From: Whitmania pigra
Taxonomy: Eukaryota; Annelida; Clitellata; Hirudinida; Haemopidae
Direction: 5' to 3'
DNA: 64,000 nt
NCBI GenBank assembly: GCA_021613335.1
Contig: JAJTWR010000437.1
Span: 372,001 to 436,000 of the forward strand
Shown: positions 53,166-64,000 of the stretch, one piece after another
Layout: each line of letters begins with the position of its first letter
How positions within the stretch are numbered: position 1 is the stretch's first letter
Program-made: the position numbers and the translations under genes
Notes under the pieces: generated by a model
Database searches by the model: none
Told to the model about the DNA's origin: nothing
Seen by the model: the letters and a program-made list of their open reading frames with translations, nothing else

Positions 53166-54422
53166 CCACAAAAAATAAGACACAAGCTAAATGCACTTGG
53201 TAAAGTAGTCAATGCCAACAAAGTTCACTGTGTTCATCAGTGAACTGCCGTAAACAATTTGCTTTCTGTGGTTCAAAAGTGTCGCTAAATATCACCTTTG
53301 GCACATCTTCTCAAATACCGAGATGTTGCCGATAGTGACTGGCAGAAAAGTGCTACAGACAACTCTTCAAAACCAAACCTACAATTTACCAGGTCAACAC
53401 ATTTGACACTGATGGCTGAGTTGTACGTATATATATACGTTGTGTATATAAAAGAAAAGTTAGCAAAGCATAAGAAAGTTGTGTAAAGTATTGACAGTAT
53501 TCCTACTTGCCTTATAAAAAGCAACTGATTGTATTATTTATTAATGTTTATAATTAAATTAATTCACAGTATTTTACTCAAATTTTGTGTGGCTTGATCG
53601 ATTGTTTTAATGTATACTGACTAATGCAGATTTGTGGTGCAACATGATCTAAAAGTAGTTGGAATATATGTGCTATGACTAATCAAATTTAATCAATTAC
53701 AATAGTTTTTGATTAATCAATCATGAAAATTTTAATCATTCGCAACCTTGCTAAAAAATGGTTTTTAAACTATTAAACAGATTGTTTACAACAATGCCAT
53801 TAAAATTATCTCCTCAGTCATGGTGAGATACCTCATGCTTTGTTTTAAAGAAGTAGCTAATGTTCGTAATCTCACTTGGGCAAAAAATTTCTAGGTTTTA
53901 AAAATATAACTGTTTAATCACAGAATATCCCGTAAATTAGGAATTGAAAGAGTAAAGTCTAACGTGATAAAAAATAAAACTCAAATCCTGCTCTTGTTCA
54001 TGAATTTGTTGAAGCATTAATTCATAAATATTTAAAAGAACTAGTAAGAAAATAACCTCACTGGTTACGACGAACCTCAACGTATGTTTCTTAAGAACGA
54101 TCCAACTATGAGGCTAGTAGTTTCTTATAGGAATTATTAAAAATGCGCTATGTAAACACAAAATAAACCAACAATCATAGGTTAATTCTTAGTAAGACAT
54201 AAAATCACAATCCTCCGCCTTCCGCTGAACAACGAAACACATAACACAACAAAGATGAATTAAGCATAGATTTCCATTATAAATAAAATATTTATCAAAT
54301 TTAGAAAAAATGAACAATGTTATAAAATATTTGCATATTTTTTAGATTTGTTATTTTAATAGATTTCAAGATACCAAATGTAAGTAAATAAGTAAGTATT
54401 GCTTTGAGTGACATTTTATGAA
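53166..54422. other. Intergenic, nothing recognised
   Basis: Short open frames on both strands at 53,285-53,524 overlap each other and show no domain. Confidence 0.4.
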
Positions 54423-54470
54423 ATCCAAATCATCTTAGTCAAAGGACTTTAATTAAGTAAATAAAAATTA
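54423..54470 (+). repeat. SINE tail fragment
   Basis: ATCCAAATCATCTTAGTCAA then AGGACTTTAATTAAGTAAAT; a worn match to the other tails. Confidence 0.6.
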
Positions 54471-54814
54471 ATTTATGATTGATAATTCGTAAATTTGTCT
54501 GCATTTGAGAGCAATTCTTATTAAAGAAAGACGATGAATTTTTTCCTTTATTTAGTTGGTTGAGTTTCATGTCAATCAAATATTTCGCCATTCATTTGAT
54601 GAAATTTACCAAAAATCATTTAAAAATTGAATTTGGCTGAAAGATGTATCTAAAATGTTGTACCTCTTCAAATCTTGTATTGGTTAAAATGTTTAACCTA
54701 GATCCATGTCATTGCAATGCAGAGCATAAATTATCATGCCAGTTGCCAATTTCATCAAGGTAGCCCTTGCCAACCATGCCATTACATGTTGAAGCATGGA
54801 TATTTGATTATCAA

Positions 54815-55065
54815 GGTCCGGACACAGGCACTAATGATTATTTTTCATTTTCTTATAAAAGATATATTTTATGTTTTTTATTCGAAAGCCCAATGGCACG
54901 CATATTGTAATGTACATGACTTTTGCGCAATTAATTTTTATCAAAGTTTTGAGCTGGTCATAATAGTTCCTACAAATGAACAATAAATATCGAAAAGATG
55001 TTAACTAAACGATTTTTAGAGTTGGGAAAATTGTCTTTTTTGATACTGTATTTGCCTTCGACTTG
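54815..55065 (+). repeat. Unclassified interspersed repeat, copy 2
   Basis: Begins AGGTCCGGACACAGG and ends near GCCTTCGACT; same orientation and block order as 26,336-26,575. Confidence 0.7.
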
Positions 55066-55497
55066 TCTTCCGCCAGCAGACACTTATATAATGGTAAAAA
55101 CCTAGTCTATAACGAAGCTGAAGTTAGCAGACACTTAAATTTAATTTCTAATGAGAAATTTCAAATTATAATATTTGGAAACTACCTTTCAAATGCTTTT
55201 CAAAAATGTTTATAAATCAATTGACGGAAGATTTTCAAATTTTTGAAGTTATTAGAAATTTGAGGAATTCGTTCAAAAGTCTTCTTACTCAGTAACTTTA
55301 CGACTGACGAAATGTGCATCAAAATGTTCGTTAAGATTTATACTTTCCAAATATGTATACCTTATTAGCTGATAAATATATGTGGATATGAACGCAATTA
55401 AATGATTTTATCTGGTATATAAATGCTCCAGATTTATAGAACAAATTCTGTTTTTCTGTCCTCTTGATTTTCTGTGTGCTTTACAATTTATTTGACA
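55066..55497. other. Spacer upstream of the gene at 55.5 kb
   Basis: Two copies of AGCAGACACTTA about 50 bases apart (near 55,074 and 55,127); otherwise nothing recognised. Confidence 0.4.
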
Positions 55498-56135
55498 ATG
55501 TATTATCCTGAAGTTTCTCTAGGTAAAAAAGTTCTTCCTCGTGATGGAAATAGTATGTCTAAATGTGTATTTGTGGCTGAAATGAAAGAGTTCCTCAAGG
55601 ACAATCCAACAAATTCCCTCAATGAGGAATTTTTGAAGAAATGTTGCGGGGCCCTTCGTCTGAGTTCAACATTGTCCACATTGAGAAATCCCAGGGATTA
55701 CTGCTTGGCTTATAGAAAGGTGACATTGTGAACTATTTTCCAAACTTCGGTCAAGCTAACATTTAATTTGCTTTATTTCAAGAACTCGGTTTAGATCAGG
55801 CTCAACGTTCAGACTTTAAGTCTACAGCTTGCCGATTTGCTTTTAAAGGCCAAGTAAAAGAAGTACTACCTAAAGAGCTTGCTATGCACGTTGCTAGGAA
55901 GCTTGGGACGGATGGAATCTTGACCTCTGTCGTACTGAGGGAGTTATGTGGTGAACTTGGTTTGCTACCAAAGCAATTTATAAAATTAAAAGGTGCTTAT
56001 AACTATTATAAAGATGAAACTTTACTTGATAATTTTCAGGAATCTCTGCAGACCAGCAAGCCAGATAGTCCAGTCGCTGAGAAAGTTATCGATGAAAAAT
56101 GTTATCAAAGAAATGAATCACAGGTTTACTACTGA
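55498..56135 (+). CDS. Unrecognised short gene, two exons likely
   Basis: First open part from ATG at 55,498 (MYYPEVSLGKKVLPRDGNSM) to RKVTL at 55,731; second open part from about 55,785 to the stop at 56,133-56,135 (ELGLDQAQRSDFKSTACRFA to NESQVYY). The two are about 50-70 bases apart in different frames, which suggests a short intron: a donor AAG|GTGACA lies at 55,719 and acceptors TTTCAAG or TTTAAG follow, but the phase works cleanly only for some pairs, so the exact junction is unresolved. Combined length about 190 residues. The second part is helical (MHVARKLGTDGILTSVVL, RELCGELGLLPKQFIKLK), with paired basic and leucine-rich stretches. No membrane segment. I do not recognise a family. 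It may also be two separate fragments or a recently decayed gene. Confidence 0.45.
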
Positions 56136-57589
56136 AAACTTTTTAACCATATATAATTATATGATGTCACGCAATTTTGGCCATTTTTTTAACCTCATTG
56201 TCACGCTTCGGTACAACAAACTACACCCCAATTAATATAATGTCACAACATTTAGACCCCTCAACAAATTATTTATTTAAATCCAGAGAATTTCGAAGTT
56301 TGCATTGTCGATACTCAAGTTGCTTTATTATTATAAACACTTTTTATATTAAGGGCAAATTAATATTCATAAGATTTTGTTCAATGCAAAATAACTAATG
56401 TTTTATAAATTAAATATATGGAGCACGGTAACGTGGTCTCAGAAGAGATCAGACTTCAGTGGGAAAGGGATATCTGAAATGTGAAAAATACATGTATCAG
56501 GTAAAAATTGCAACATTTAAGAAGTTTTGCGTTTTTGTCCACGGCGTAAACCGACAATGGAATTTCGACAAACTTGAATGTACCCCATCTTACCATGATC
56601 TCTCTTGGATGATTTTCTGAGAAATTCGGATGGAAGATATAAAGCTGTAATTTTAATGACAAAATTCGTAGAAATACTTATTAATTGGTTACAAAAGTAA
56701 CACGACAAAACAAGTTTCAACAAGACAATCATATTATAATATTTCATCTATAAACCTAAAAAGTAAGTTGATGGTTTTTAAATGTATTCGGACCGATTTG
56801 TCAAATGAAATAGTAATTTTTTCTTTGGTATGTCGATCCATTCTTCACATTTCATATGTGATGTCGTCAATAAAGCAGTTTTACGACTTACTAAATCATT
56901 AAAATAGGTGAGATCTCCCTCAACCTTCAACAAAACTTAAACATCGACTTACTGGGGTGTTCACCAAAGTTCATTTCATCCCTCAATTGATCCATCGCCA
57001 TTTTATTTCCGTGTTGTGAACGTTTGAAATCTGAAATTGCATCAATATATTGAATAAAAGTTTATTTCAATTAATCCAACTTTGAGCATTTTAATGCAAA
57101 TCTGATTTGAATTTGGCGGATTCTCAATGAATCGAACTCACATGGTTCATGGAGCCCAAAAGATAGGTTAACGTAAATTAATAAATAAATTAGGGAGATG
57201 TAGCTTTGGATATACAATCCTGTTAGTTTAACCATTTTGTAAAATTTGATCATTTCTCAAAATTTCAGATGCCTTTATACTAGCCATTCAAATTAATTTC
57301 AGAGAAGAAAACGGTTTCGGAAAAAACTCTTTTGAGATTATTTACCCACAGCTTGTCAAAGAAATATTGAATTGCTGAGATTGCATTCTCGCTCAGATCT
57401 TAATTAAATTCCCCCTCTAAAACCTTTGAGCTCTCTAAACTCCTGCAACACTTTGAAGCACATATTGAAGTGGAAAACTGAAAGTAGCTTTTTCAGCTGA
57501 TAACGAAAAAATATTTATTCATAATAAATTAATAAATAATATTATCTTTAATGAGGACCTAACTACAAACTTCAGAACATATATAAATG
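56136..57589. other. Intergenic, nothing recognised
   Basis: AT-rich; no domain-bearing frame or repeat edge found. Confidence 0.4.
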
Positions 57590-58440
57590 ATAGATTCATA
57601 AATGATTCAGTTCAATGCCGAGGATCTGTAATGGGCCACTTACTTTTTCGTGTCTACATTAATGATCTTGACTATAGAATATCGAAAAATATCTAAATTT
57701 GCAGATGACTCAAAAATAAGCAGGAAAGTCAGTAAGAAAGAGGATTTGGATAAACTCCAGACTGGCCAGACTGTGTAAGTGGTCACAGGAGTGGCATGTG
57801 CTATTCAATGTGAGCTAGTGTTCAGACAATGTATTGGAAGCAGGAATAGGATGGCAGAATATGAGATTGGGGGTCGTGTGTTAAACCAGTCAGACCAGAA
57901 AGAGTTCTGGGAGCAAATCTGCATATGACTGAGAAATCCACAATCGTGTGCAGAAGCTGCTAAGAGAGCAAACATGGGGTTAAGTTTGATTAGAACTGCG
58001 GTCAGCAGGGAGAAAAGCACCACGTCGAAGCTGAACAATGCATTGATGAGACCTCATCCTGAATTTGCATGAAAGTGTTGAATCCCCACTTGAAGAAGGA
58101 TGTTGAAAGTTCAGTAAGTTTAGTAAGTGCAGAGAATAGCAATATGGATGATTAAGGATTTGGAAATTTGAGTTATGAAGAGAGATTAAGTAGATGTAAG
58201 CTCACAAATTTAGAAATAAGAAGTAGAGATAATCTCATAGAACCTTCACAATTTTAATAAGAATAGATAATTTAAAACCTGAACATTTCTTTGAGGCCAC
58301 CAAAAATAGTTCAACGAGAGGGCATGGATGTAAGTTTCATAGGAAGGTAACGGGCACTCCAAAGAGTAATTACTTCGACATCAGAGTAACTAATCTTTTG
58401 AATGAGCTTGTTGAGGAAACAATATATTCAGATGCGGTAA
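57590..58440 (+). mobile_element. CR1-type LINE fragment, heavily decayed
   Basis: Scattered frames give QCRGSVMGHLLFRVYINDLD, KFADDSKISRKVSKKEDLDK (catalytic ADD), VLNPHLKKDVE, GNLSYEERLSRCKLT, FFEATKNSSTRGHGCKFHRK. The same blocks in the same order are found in the better preserved element at 62,008-63,975, of which this is an older relative. Confidence 0.75.
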
Positions 58441-58713
58441 AAGTAAGCATAAGACTTTCTTCCGTTCCCTTACGTACGTACTCAAAAAATCGGTTTTCGA
58501 CAGAATTCGAAAGTTCGAAACAAAATTATTTTCTAACTCGAATAAAACCAACTGTTCTAAATTTTTTCAAGAGGACTTTTCAGAAGTTGAGAAGGGGGAG
58601 CCACATCATATGTGATACAGAAGTATCTATGGATATCTATCCATATTTGTCTTCTCCAGGCCTGAAAACACTCGCAGAAAGTTGCATTAGAAGGCAGTTG
58701 AAGACTCTGATAA
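58441..58713. other. Junction between two LINE fragments
   Basis: An open frame runs from the CR1 fragment into this stretch without recognisable domain; probably a chance extension. Confidence 0.35.
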
Positions 58714-59770
58714 GTGATCTACAGTTGCAGAGTCATCTATAAAAAGGAAGGGATGAAAGATAAAGCGCAGCAGACGCGCAAGGTTCATTGCAGGGAGTTC
58801 GCCGAAGGATGGGCCCTAGGAGGGATATCTCAGTTTGTTCTACTGCCAAGACTCCTGTGGCCTCTCACCGTTTATGAGATAGGTCTTTCCTTCGTGGAGA
58901 CTATGGAGAAGAGCATCAGTCGGCGAATCAGAGTATGGCTGGGAATTCCGCCGGGTTTGTCCTCGGTTGCTCTGCACAGCAAAAGCGCACGGCTGCAGTT
59001 GCCACTGAGATCCATTGCCGAGGAATACAAAGTGGGGGAAGATCAGAACGCAGTTGATGATCAACAATTCTGCAGATCCAAATATCTGCGAGATCAAACC
59101 ACTGCTCAGATCAGAGAGGAAACTCAAGGCCCAAGAAGAAATCAAAAAAGCAGCAAAAGCATTGAAGTTCGAAGAGATAAAGGGCCAAATCCAGCATGAT
59201 CGCCACAGAGTCGGCTGGAATCACTTCACAAGAAGGTCCAAAGCGACCGCTTCAGTTAGAGCCTTGCTAGTGGTTCAAGAATGTCGGAGGGAATTGGAAA
59301 GCGAAAGAATCTCAAAGGCGGTGAAGCAGGCCCAACAGGGACAATGGACTACGTCGTGCAGAGATCGATCACGTGGACCGAAATATGGAACATGTCTCCA
59401 CTCAGACTGGCCTTTGTCGTCCGATCAAGTTATGACGTGCTGCCATCACGCGACAACTTGCAGAGGTGGAAAATTACCCAGGACGCCAAATGCAAATCTG
59501 CGGAGAGAGACAGACTCTCAGACATGTGCTATCCGGCTGCAATTACGCTTGCCCACGGCCGCTTTACTTGGTGCCACAACCAGCTCCTCCTCGTTGCAAT
59601 TGAGGCGATAAAAATTGCCTGCTCCAACGCCAATGCTCAGAAATCTGCTCCCCAGAAAAGAGTTTATTTCCTGCGCAAGGGCGCCTCCCACTTCGCAAGG
59701 AACAGATTTTGGAAACATATCATACTACACATTTTGTATAAATTTGATCGAAAGTCTATTAAATTAACGA
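58714..59770 (+). mobile_element. LINE with restriction-like endonuclease, copy 3 (divergent)
   Basis: Encodes CREFAEGWALGG, LLWPLTVYEIGLSFVETMEK, RVWLGIPPGLSSVALHSK, VGWNHFTRRS, RRELESERISKAVKQAQQG, EIWNMSPLRLAFVVRSSYDV and LPSRDNLQRWKIT across shifting frames. The blocks match copies 1 and 2 but with many substitutions, so it belongs to another subfamily. It stops before the endonuclease PD motif. Confidence 0.75.
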
Positions 59771-59879
59771 AAGTGGGAGGCCCCCTCTTGGTGGGTAGCC
59801 CTTAACCGGGCCCGTTGGGCACCCCTTTAATCCGACACTGAGTCACAGCTGCATAATTTCTGTCAAATTAGCAGCCACT

Positions 59880-60560
59880 TAGACTGTCTGATTCACGTGA
59901 AGGACTCCTATCAAGGGGAGACCTTCGATATAATTATTTTGAACGATTTCCTTAGCACCCTAGGTACTATAAGGATTGCTCCTAAAATAAAAAAAACACA
60001 GATTCTAATTTTAGATATCCAAAAATGTGGCAGACAGGTCACACTCGTCTGGGTCTCCACCCATGTTGGAATCCCTGGCAATGAGAGTGCTGATTCATTA
60101 GCAAAAGCCGCTACTGCAAGGGAGCAGATAGACCCCTGGATCCCATCAAGGATGTCAAAAAGTCCATGGTCAGCAACATCAACCGACACTGGCAAGCCAG
60201 ATGGGACGACAAAGCCAACAGCACAAGACCATATAAAAACTCGTGTCGACTAAGTACATGGTCCAATTCAAGCAGGAAGGATGTTCTTATCTCCAGACTC
60301 CGAGTTGGAAGATGTGCTCTGAATTAACATCTGTTTCTCTTAAAACATCACCCGGATGGAAAGTGTAAGGTGTGCCCTCAGGAAGATGAAAATGTGCGGC
60401 ATCTCCTCATGGAATGTCCGGCCTAGTCTGCCCCGAGAAGAGAAATTAGACTCAATACAAATCTAACTGAGATGAGTTCCATGCTTAGCAATCCAGCGAG
60501 TTGGACAGATGGATTTGTAAAAACCGGAGTTAATTTAGTTATTTTTAATTAAACTTCATT
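59880..60560 (+). mobile_element. Jockey/R1-type LINE 3' fragment: RNase H and C-terminal zinc region
   Basis: VTLVWVSTHVGIPGNESADS and LAKAATAREQ are the end of a LINE-type RNase H domain; further on, in other frames, DVLISRLRVGRCALN, KHHPDGKCKVCPQEDENVRH and LLMECPA give the C-terminal H/C-rich motif of the Jockey group. Several stops. Ends in AT-rich sequence near 60,560. Confidence 0.75.
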
Positions 60561-60631
60561 TAATTTATTATTATTTTATTCCTATTATTATACAAATATG
60601 TATCATTACTTTTACATAACTAACACTAATA
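60561..60631. other. AT-rich spacer
   Basis: Nothing recognised. Confidence 0.4.
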
Positions 60632-60738
60632 AGTCCAAATCATCCTAGTTATGCAAAGAACTTTAAAATAAAGCTCTCTCGTTCGATGGCAGCGCGGATT
60701 CGAACCCCGCTGCGGGAGCACCGTCCAAATCATCTAGA
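60632..60738 (+). repeat. SINE tail followed by a partial SINE head
   Basis: 60,632-60,672 is a tail (AAGTCCAAATCATCCTAGTT then ATGCAAAGAACTTTAAAATA). 60,685-60,722 is the 3' half of a head with B box GGATTCGAACCCC and GCTGCGGGAGCACCG, followed by GTCCAAATCATCTAG and an (ATAAC)n run. This is a broken tandem pair of the SINE. Confidence 0.75.
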
Positions 60739-60770
60739 TATAACATAACATAACAATTATTTATAGTGGT
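60739..60770 (-). repeat. (GTTAT)n LINE tail
   Basis: ATAACATAACATAACAATTA then TTTATAGTGG; like the insertion at 15,075. Confidence 0.55.
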
Positions 60771-60804
60771 TAAGAAGACCTGGATCTGTGTAATAACCAC
60801 TCTT

Positions 60805-62010
60805 TTTAGTCCTAATAACCGAATTGACTTTAGAAAGGCTTTTGATTCAGTTTCACATTCCAAACTTATCAATAAAATCTCAGCTTATGGTCTTGGAGAC
60901 AGTATTAAAGGGTGGCTTGGCAATTTTTTGGACTCGAGGACTCAAAAGGTTAAAATCAACGGCTCTGTGTCGGAGGAGGCTTTGGTCACCAGCGGTGTGC
61001 CCCAGGGTAGCGTACTTGGGCCAACCCTGTTTTTACTCTACATAAATGACCTGCCTGGCCTGCTCGGGACTTCGAATGTTGTTTGCAAGCTTTTTGCTGA
61101 CGATGTCAAACTGTACACTACGAACGGAGTCTCTCCAACTCAGCTACAATCTGCTCTTGACAAAGTGGCCCAGTGGAGTGACAAATGGCAACTACAACAA
61201 CTTGCGCCTGACAAATGTCAAGTTTTCTCTGTAACAGGACGCAAACAGACAGGGGGATTCCATGAATACTCCATTGACGGGCATATCCTACAGCGTGTCG
61301 ACAGGATCAGAGATCTAGGGATTATAATGGATCCTTACCTGAAGTTCGACTCACACATTGAAGCCATCACCAAAAGAGCCGCAACAATCTCCTGGATGAT
61401 CCGAACCTCTTTTTCTTCCAAAGATCGAGACATTTTAAAGCTCGCCTTTTGTACATATGTTAGACCAATACTCGAATATGCCTCCCCAGTCTGGAATCCA
61501 CATCACAAATACTTAATTGACAAAATAGAAAATGTGCAAAGGCGGTTCACCAAATCAATTCCATCTGTGGCATCATATCCATACATGGAGAGACTAAGGT
61601 TGCTCAAGCTTCCAACCTTGGAAAGGCGGCGACTTCTGGCTGATTTAACACTTGGATTCAAAATATTACATGGCTTTACTAATACCTTTCTAATACAATC
61701 CTTCATTGCACAAAACTATACAGGAACACGAGGACATTGTCTTAAACTTAAACAAAGTAATTATTCTATAGACATTGTTAAATTCTCCTTTTTCAATAGA
61801 ATCGTAAAGCCATGGAACGCATTGCCAGGTGATGTCGTTCAAATCACGCTTCAACCGCGCCTCCTGCTTCAACGCTGTAATACGGGACATTGACTTTAGC
61901 CACTACTTAAATTACATTTAATCTATTGTATATGCTGCCCCTGTGTACATGCCGGTCGATGTCTTTTGTTTTCTCTTGCAATTGTGTTAGTGGTCCAATT
62001 GGGCCCTTCA
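60805..62010 (+). mobile_element. CR1/Jockey-group LINE, 5'-truncated, largely open
   Basis: The open frame 60,766-61,893 covers reverse transcriptase from RIDFRKAFDSVSHSKLI through SGVPQGSVLGPTLFLLYIND and the catalytic KLFADDVKLY, then DRIRDLGIIMDPYLKFDSHI, FCTYVRPILEYASPVWNP and a C-terminus ending TLQPRLLLQRCNTGH. No stop in 350 codons of true LINE sequence, so it inserted fairly recently. Fingers, endonuclease and ORF1 are missing by 5' truncation. The 3' untranslated part ends in TAATAAATAAATAAA, shared with the next element. Confidence 0.85.
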
Positions 62011-62046
62011 ATTGTGTCTAATAAATAAATAAATAAATAAATAAAT
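62011..62046. repeat. (AATA)n run shared by two convergent LINEs
   Basis: AATAAATAAATAAATAAATA-type run that is the 3' tail of the plus-strand LINE on its left and abuts the 3' end of the minus-strand LINE on its right. Confidence 0.8.
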
Positions 62047-63976
62047 TTTGAATTTATCTACTGTGTCCGCATGGATAGTTTCCTTATCTAGTTTATTCCA
62101 TACGGAAACCACCCTTGAACTGAAATAATTGTTTTTCAAGTTTCTCGAAGCCTTTCTATATAATTTACAATCGTGTCCTCTAGTAGAAACACTTTTTGTG
62201 GCTTCGAAAAACTGTTCAGGCAAAAGGCCTTCCCTTCCCGATAAAATTTTGAATGCCTCGATGAGGTCCCCTCTATTTCTTCTCTTTTCCTGAGTCGTTA
62301 ATTTATATCTATTTAATCTTTCCTCGTAACTCAGCTTTCCAAAACCTTCTATCATCCTGGTTGCCCTTCTTTGTACTCTTTCCAACACTTCTACATCCTT
62401 TCTCAAATGAGGGTTCCACACTTGCACACAGTACTCAAGGTGTGGCCTTACTAATGCCTTATACAATCTCAGTATTACATCCTTGTTCCTATTCACTACT
62501 GTTCTCTTTATCATTCCAAGTACTCTGTCTGCTTTTTTAGCAACTTCCATCTCTGTAGAGATGCTTTTCCATTGTTCTGCATTATTACCCCCAGATCTCT
62601 TTCATGATTAGACTGCCTCAGAATGAATTCCAAATGCATATTCAACTTTCGTGTTTTTGCATCCCATATGCATAATGGAGCATTTGCTTACGTTGAAAAG
62701 CATCTGCCAATCTTCTGCCCATTTGAATAACTTGTTAAGATCTTCCTGAAGGGTATCTACATCTTCTTGCTTGCTGACACTTCTTGCTACTTTGGTGTCG
62801 TCAGCAAAGTTGGATAACTTAGATCTTATGCCATCATCCAGATCATTTATATATATGCAGAACAGTATAGGTCCAAGCACCGATTCTTGTGGGTAGCCGC
62901 TAAGTACTGGTTGCCACTCTGAATAAATTCCTCCCATGCCTACCTTCTGTCTCCTATCTGTCAACCAGTTTGTAAACCAATGTAATAGTTTGCCTTCAAT
63001 CCCACATGCACTGAGCTTTTTTTGAAGCCTTTGACGGGGCACCTTATCAAATGCTTTTGCGAAGTCTAGGTACACTACATCTACAGCCTTGTCATGATCA
63101 ACCCACTCATAAATTTCTTCAAAAAACTCAAGTAGGTTGGTAAGAAACGATCTGTTCTTAGTAAAACCATGTTGGCTCTTTCCAATAACTTCGTTTTTTC
63201 CAAAAAATGTTGATACAGCCTTTTTGATCATTCTTTCTATTACCTTGCAAACTATAGAAGTTAAGCTTAATGGCCTGTAGTTGGATGGCAAACTCCTACT
63301 TCCCTTTTTGAATAGAGGAACTACTATTGCATCTTTCCAATCTCTTGGTATTGTTCCTGAGTCAAACGATTTGACAAATAAGATTGCCAATGCTTCTCCT
63401 ATAGCTGTTCTTGTCTCATATAGTAGTTTAGGATGTAGGCTGTCTATGCCAGGGCTCTTATATACTTTCAATTTTTCAAGTTGCTTAAATACCCCTGTTT
63501 TTGAGAAGTTTACTGTATCTAACTTTATCTCAATCTCTTGGATTCTCCTTGGCAGTTCTGGTATATTCCTTATTGTTTCCTTAGTAAAAACTGAACTGAA
63601 GTAGCTATTTAATATATTGGCTGTTTCCTCTACTGAATCAACTGTTTGCCCCTCACTATTTTGTAATGGTCCAATTTTGTCCCTTACTTTTTGTTTACAT
63701 CTAAAGTATCTGAAAAAGCTCTTGCTATCACTTTTAACATTCTTTGCTAATTTGTTCTCATATTCTAGTAATGCTTTTTTATTAATTCTGTTTGATGCAT
63801 TCCTTTGTTTCTGATATTTTTGTTTTAAATCCTTAAGCTCTCTTTCCTCTTCCTCTCCAGATTTTATTTTTGTCATTTCTCGTAATTTCTTCCATGCTTT
63901 ATACTTAGCTCTTTTGCATTTGATGACCTCCTTCGTAAGCCATGGCTGTCTTTTCTGAGTTCTGCCTCTGTGCAAC
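62011..63976 (-). mobile_element. CR1-type LINE, ORF2 part, minus strand
   Basis: Open frame 63,975-62,608: basic N-terminal linker after the endonuclease (RQPWLTKEVIKCKRAKYKAW), then reverse transcriptase with KSPGIDSLHPKLLYE, NYRPLSLTSIVCKVIERMI, SQHGFTKNRSFLTNL, VVYLDFAKAFDKVPRQRL, SGYPQESVLGPILFCIYIND and LSNFADDTKVARS. In the SGxPQG motif Val is Tyr and Gly is Glu. After a stop near 62,608 and shifts, 62,550-62,008 gives EVAKKADRVLGMIKRTV, VRPHLEYCVQVWNPHLRK, RRNRGDLIEAFKILSG. The 3' tail is the shared (AATA)n at 62,018-62,045. The 5' edge at about 63,976 abuts a SINE-tail-like sequence, so it is 5'-truncated. Confidence 0.85.
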
Positions 63977-64000
63977 GGGCGTTAATAAAACATCACTCTC
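63977..64000 (+). repeat. SINE tail-like sequence at the window edge
   Basis: TGCAACGGGCGTTAATAAAA followed by CATC, matching the tails at 13,131 and 42,196. The window ends here. Confidence 0.65.

Noticed and set aside
58398..58742. 114-codon frame as a host gene
   Set aside because: It starts inside a decayed CR1 LINE and runs on by chance; no domain seen.

Overview
This is a window of AT-rich animal nuclear DNA, most likely from an invertebrate. It has genes split by GT-AG introns, a two-pore potassium channel gene, a full metazoan-type Spt6 gene with 29 exons, and a dense load of transposons. There are no bacterial operons, ribosome binding sites or CRISPR arrays. The phylum cannot be fixed from this window; the mix of elements (P element with THAP domain, Ty3/gypsy, R2-like and endonuclease-bearing LINEs, CR1/Jockey LINEs, Tc1, Tigger/pogo, hAT ends, a tRNA-like SINE) fits cnidarians, sponges and several other invertebrate groups.

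Layout. 0.35-11 kb: a K2P channel gene on the minus strand. Its 9.1 kb first intron holds an R2-like LINE remnant, a Tigger-type deletion derivative and a young Ty3/gypsy element with 236 bp LTRs and a 5 bp target duplication. 11-15.3 kb: repeats, including a SINE, a solo LTR related to the gypsy element and a second Tigger derivative. 15.8-19.5 kb: two decayed LINEs. 19.5-24.5 kb: AT-rich spacer with microsatellites. 24.56-26.2 kb: Tc1 element with a broken transposase. 28-30.9 kb: Tigger/pogo element with a decayed transposase. 31.6-37.2 kb: a LINE with restriction-like endonuclease, split by a structurally complete P element (33,231-36,527) whose 922-residue transposase reading frame is unbroken. 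38.4-39.95 kb: an unrecognised three-exon gene with a long acidic tail. 41.3-43.1 kb: 5' end of a Jockey-type LINE preceded by tandem monomers. 44.6-52.0 kb: Spt6, minus strand. 55.5-56.1 kb: an unrecognised short gene. 57.6-64 kb: fragments of at least five LINEs and SINE pieces.

The host genes do not form a pathway: K2P is a plasma-membrane leak channel, Spt6 is a nuclear elongation factor, and the two small genes are of unknown role. Most of the rest is explained by nested mobile elements, and the order of insertion can be read in several places. The strongest candidates for new biology are the intact P element, the acidic three-exon gene, the short tRNA-like SINE family whose tail also lies just upstream of two transposase genes, and the conflicting reading frames in the K2P cytoplasmic loop.
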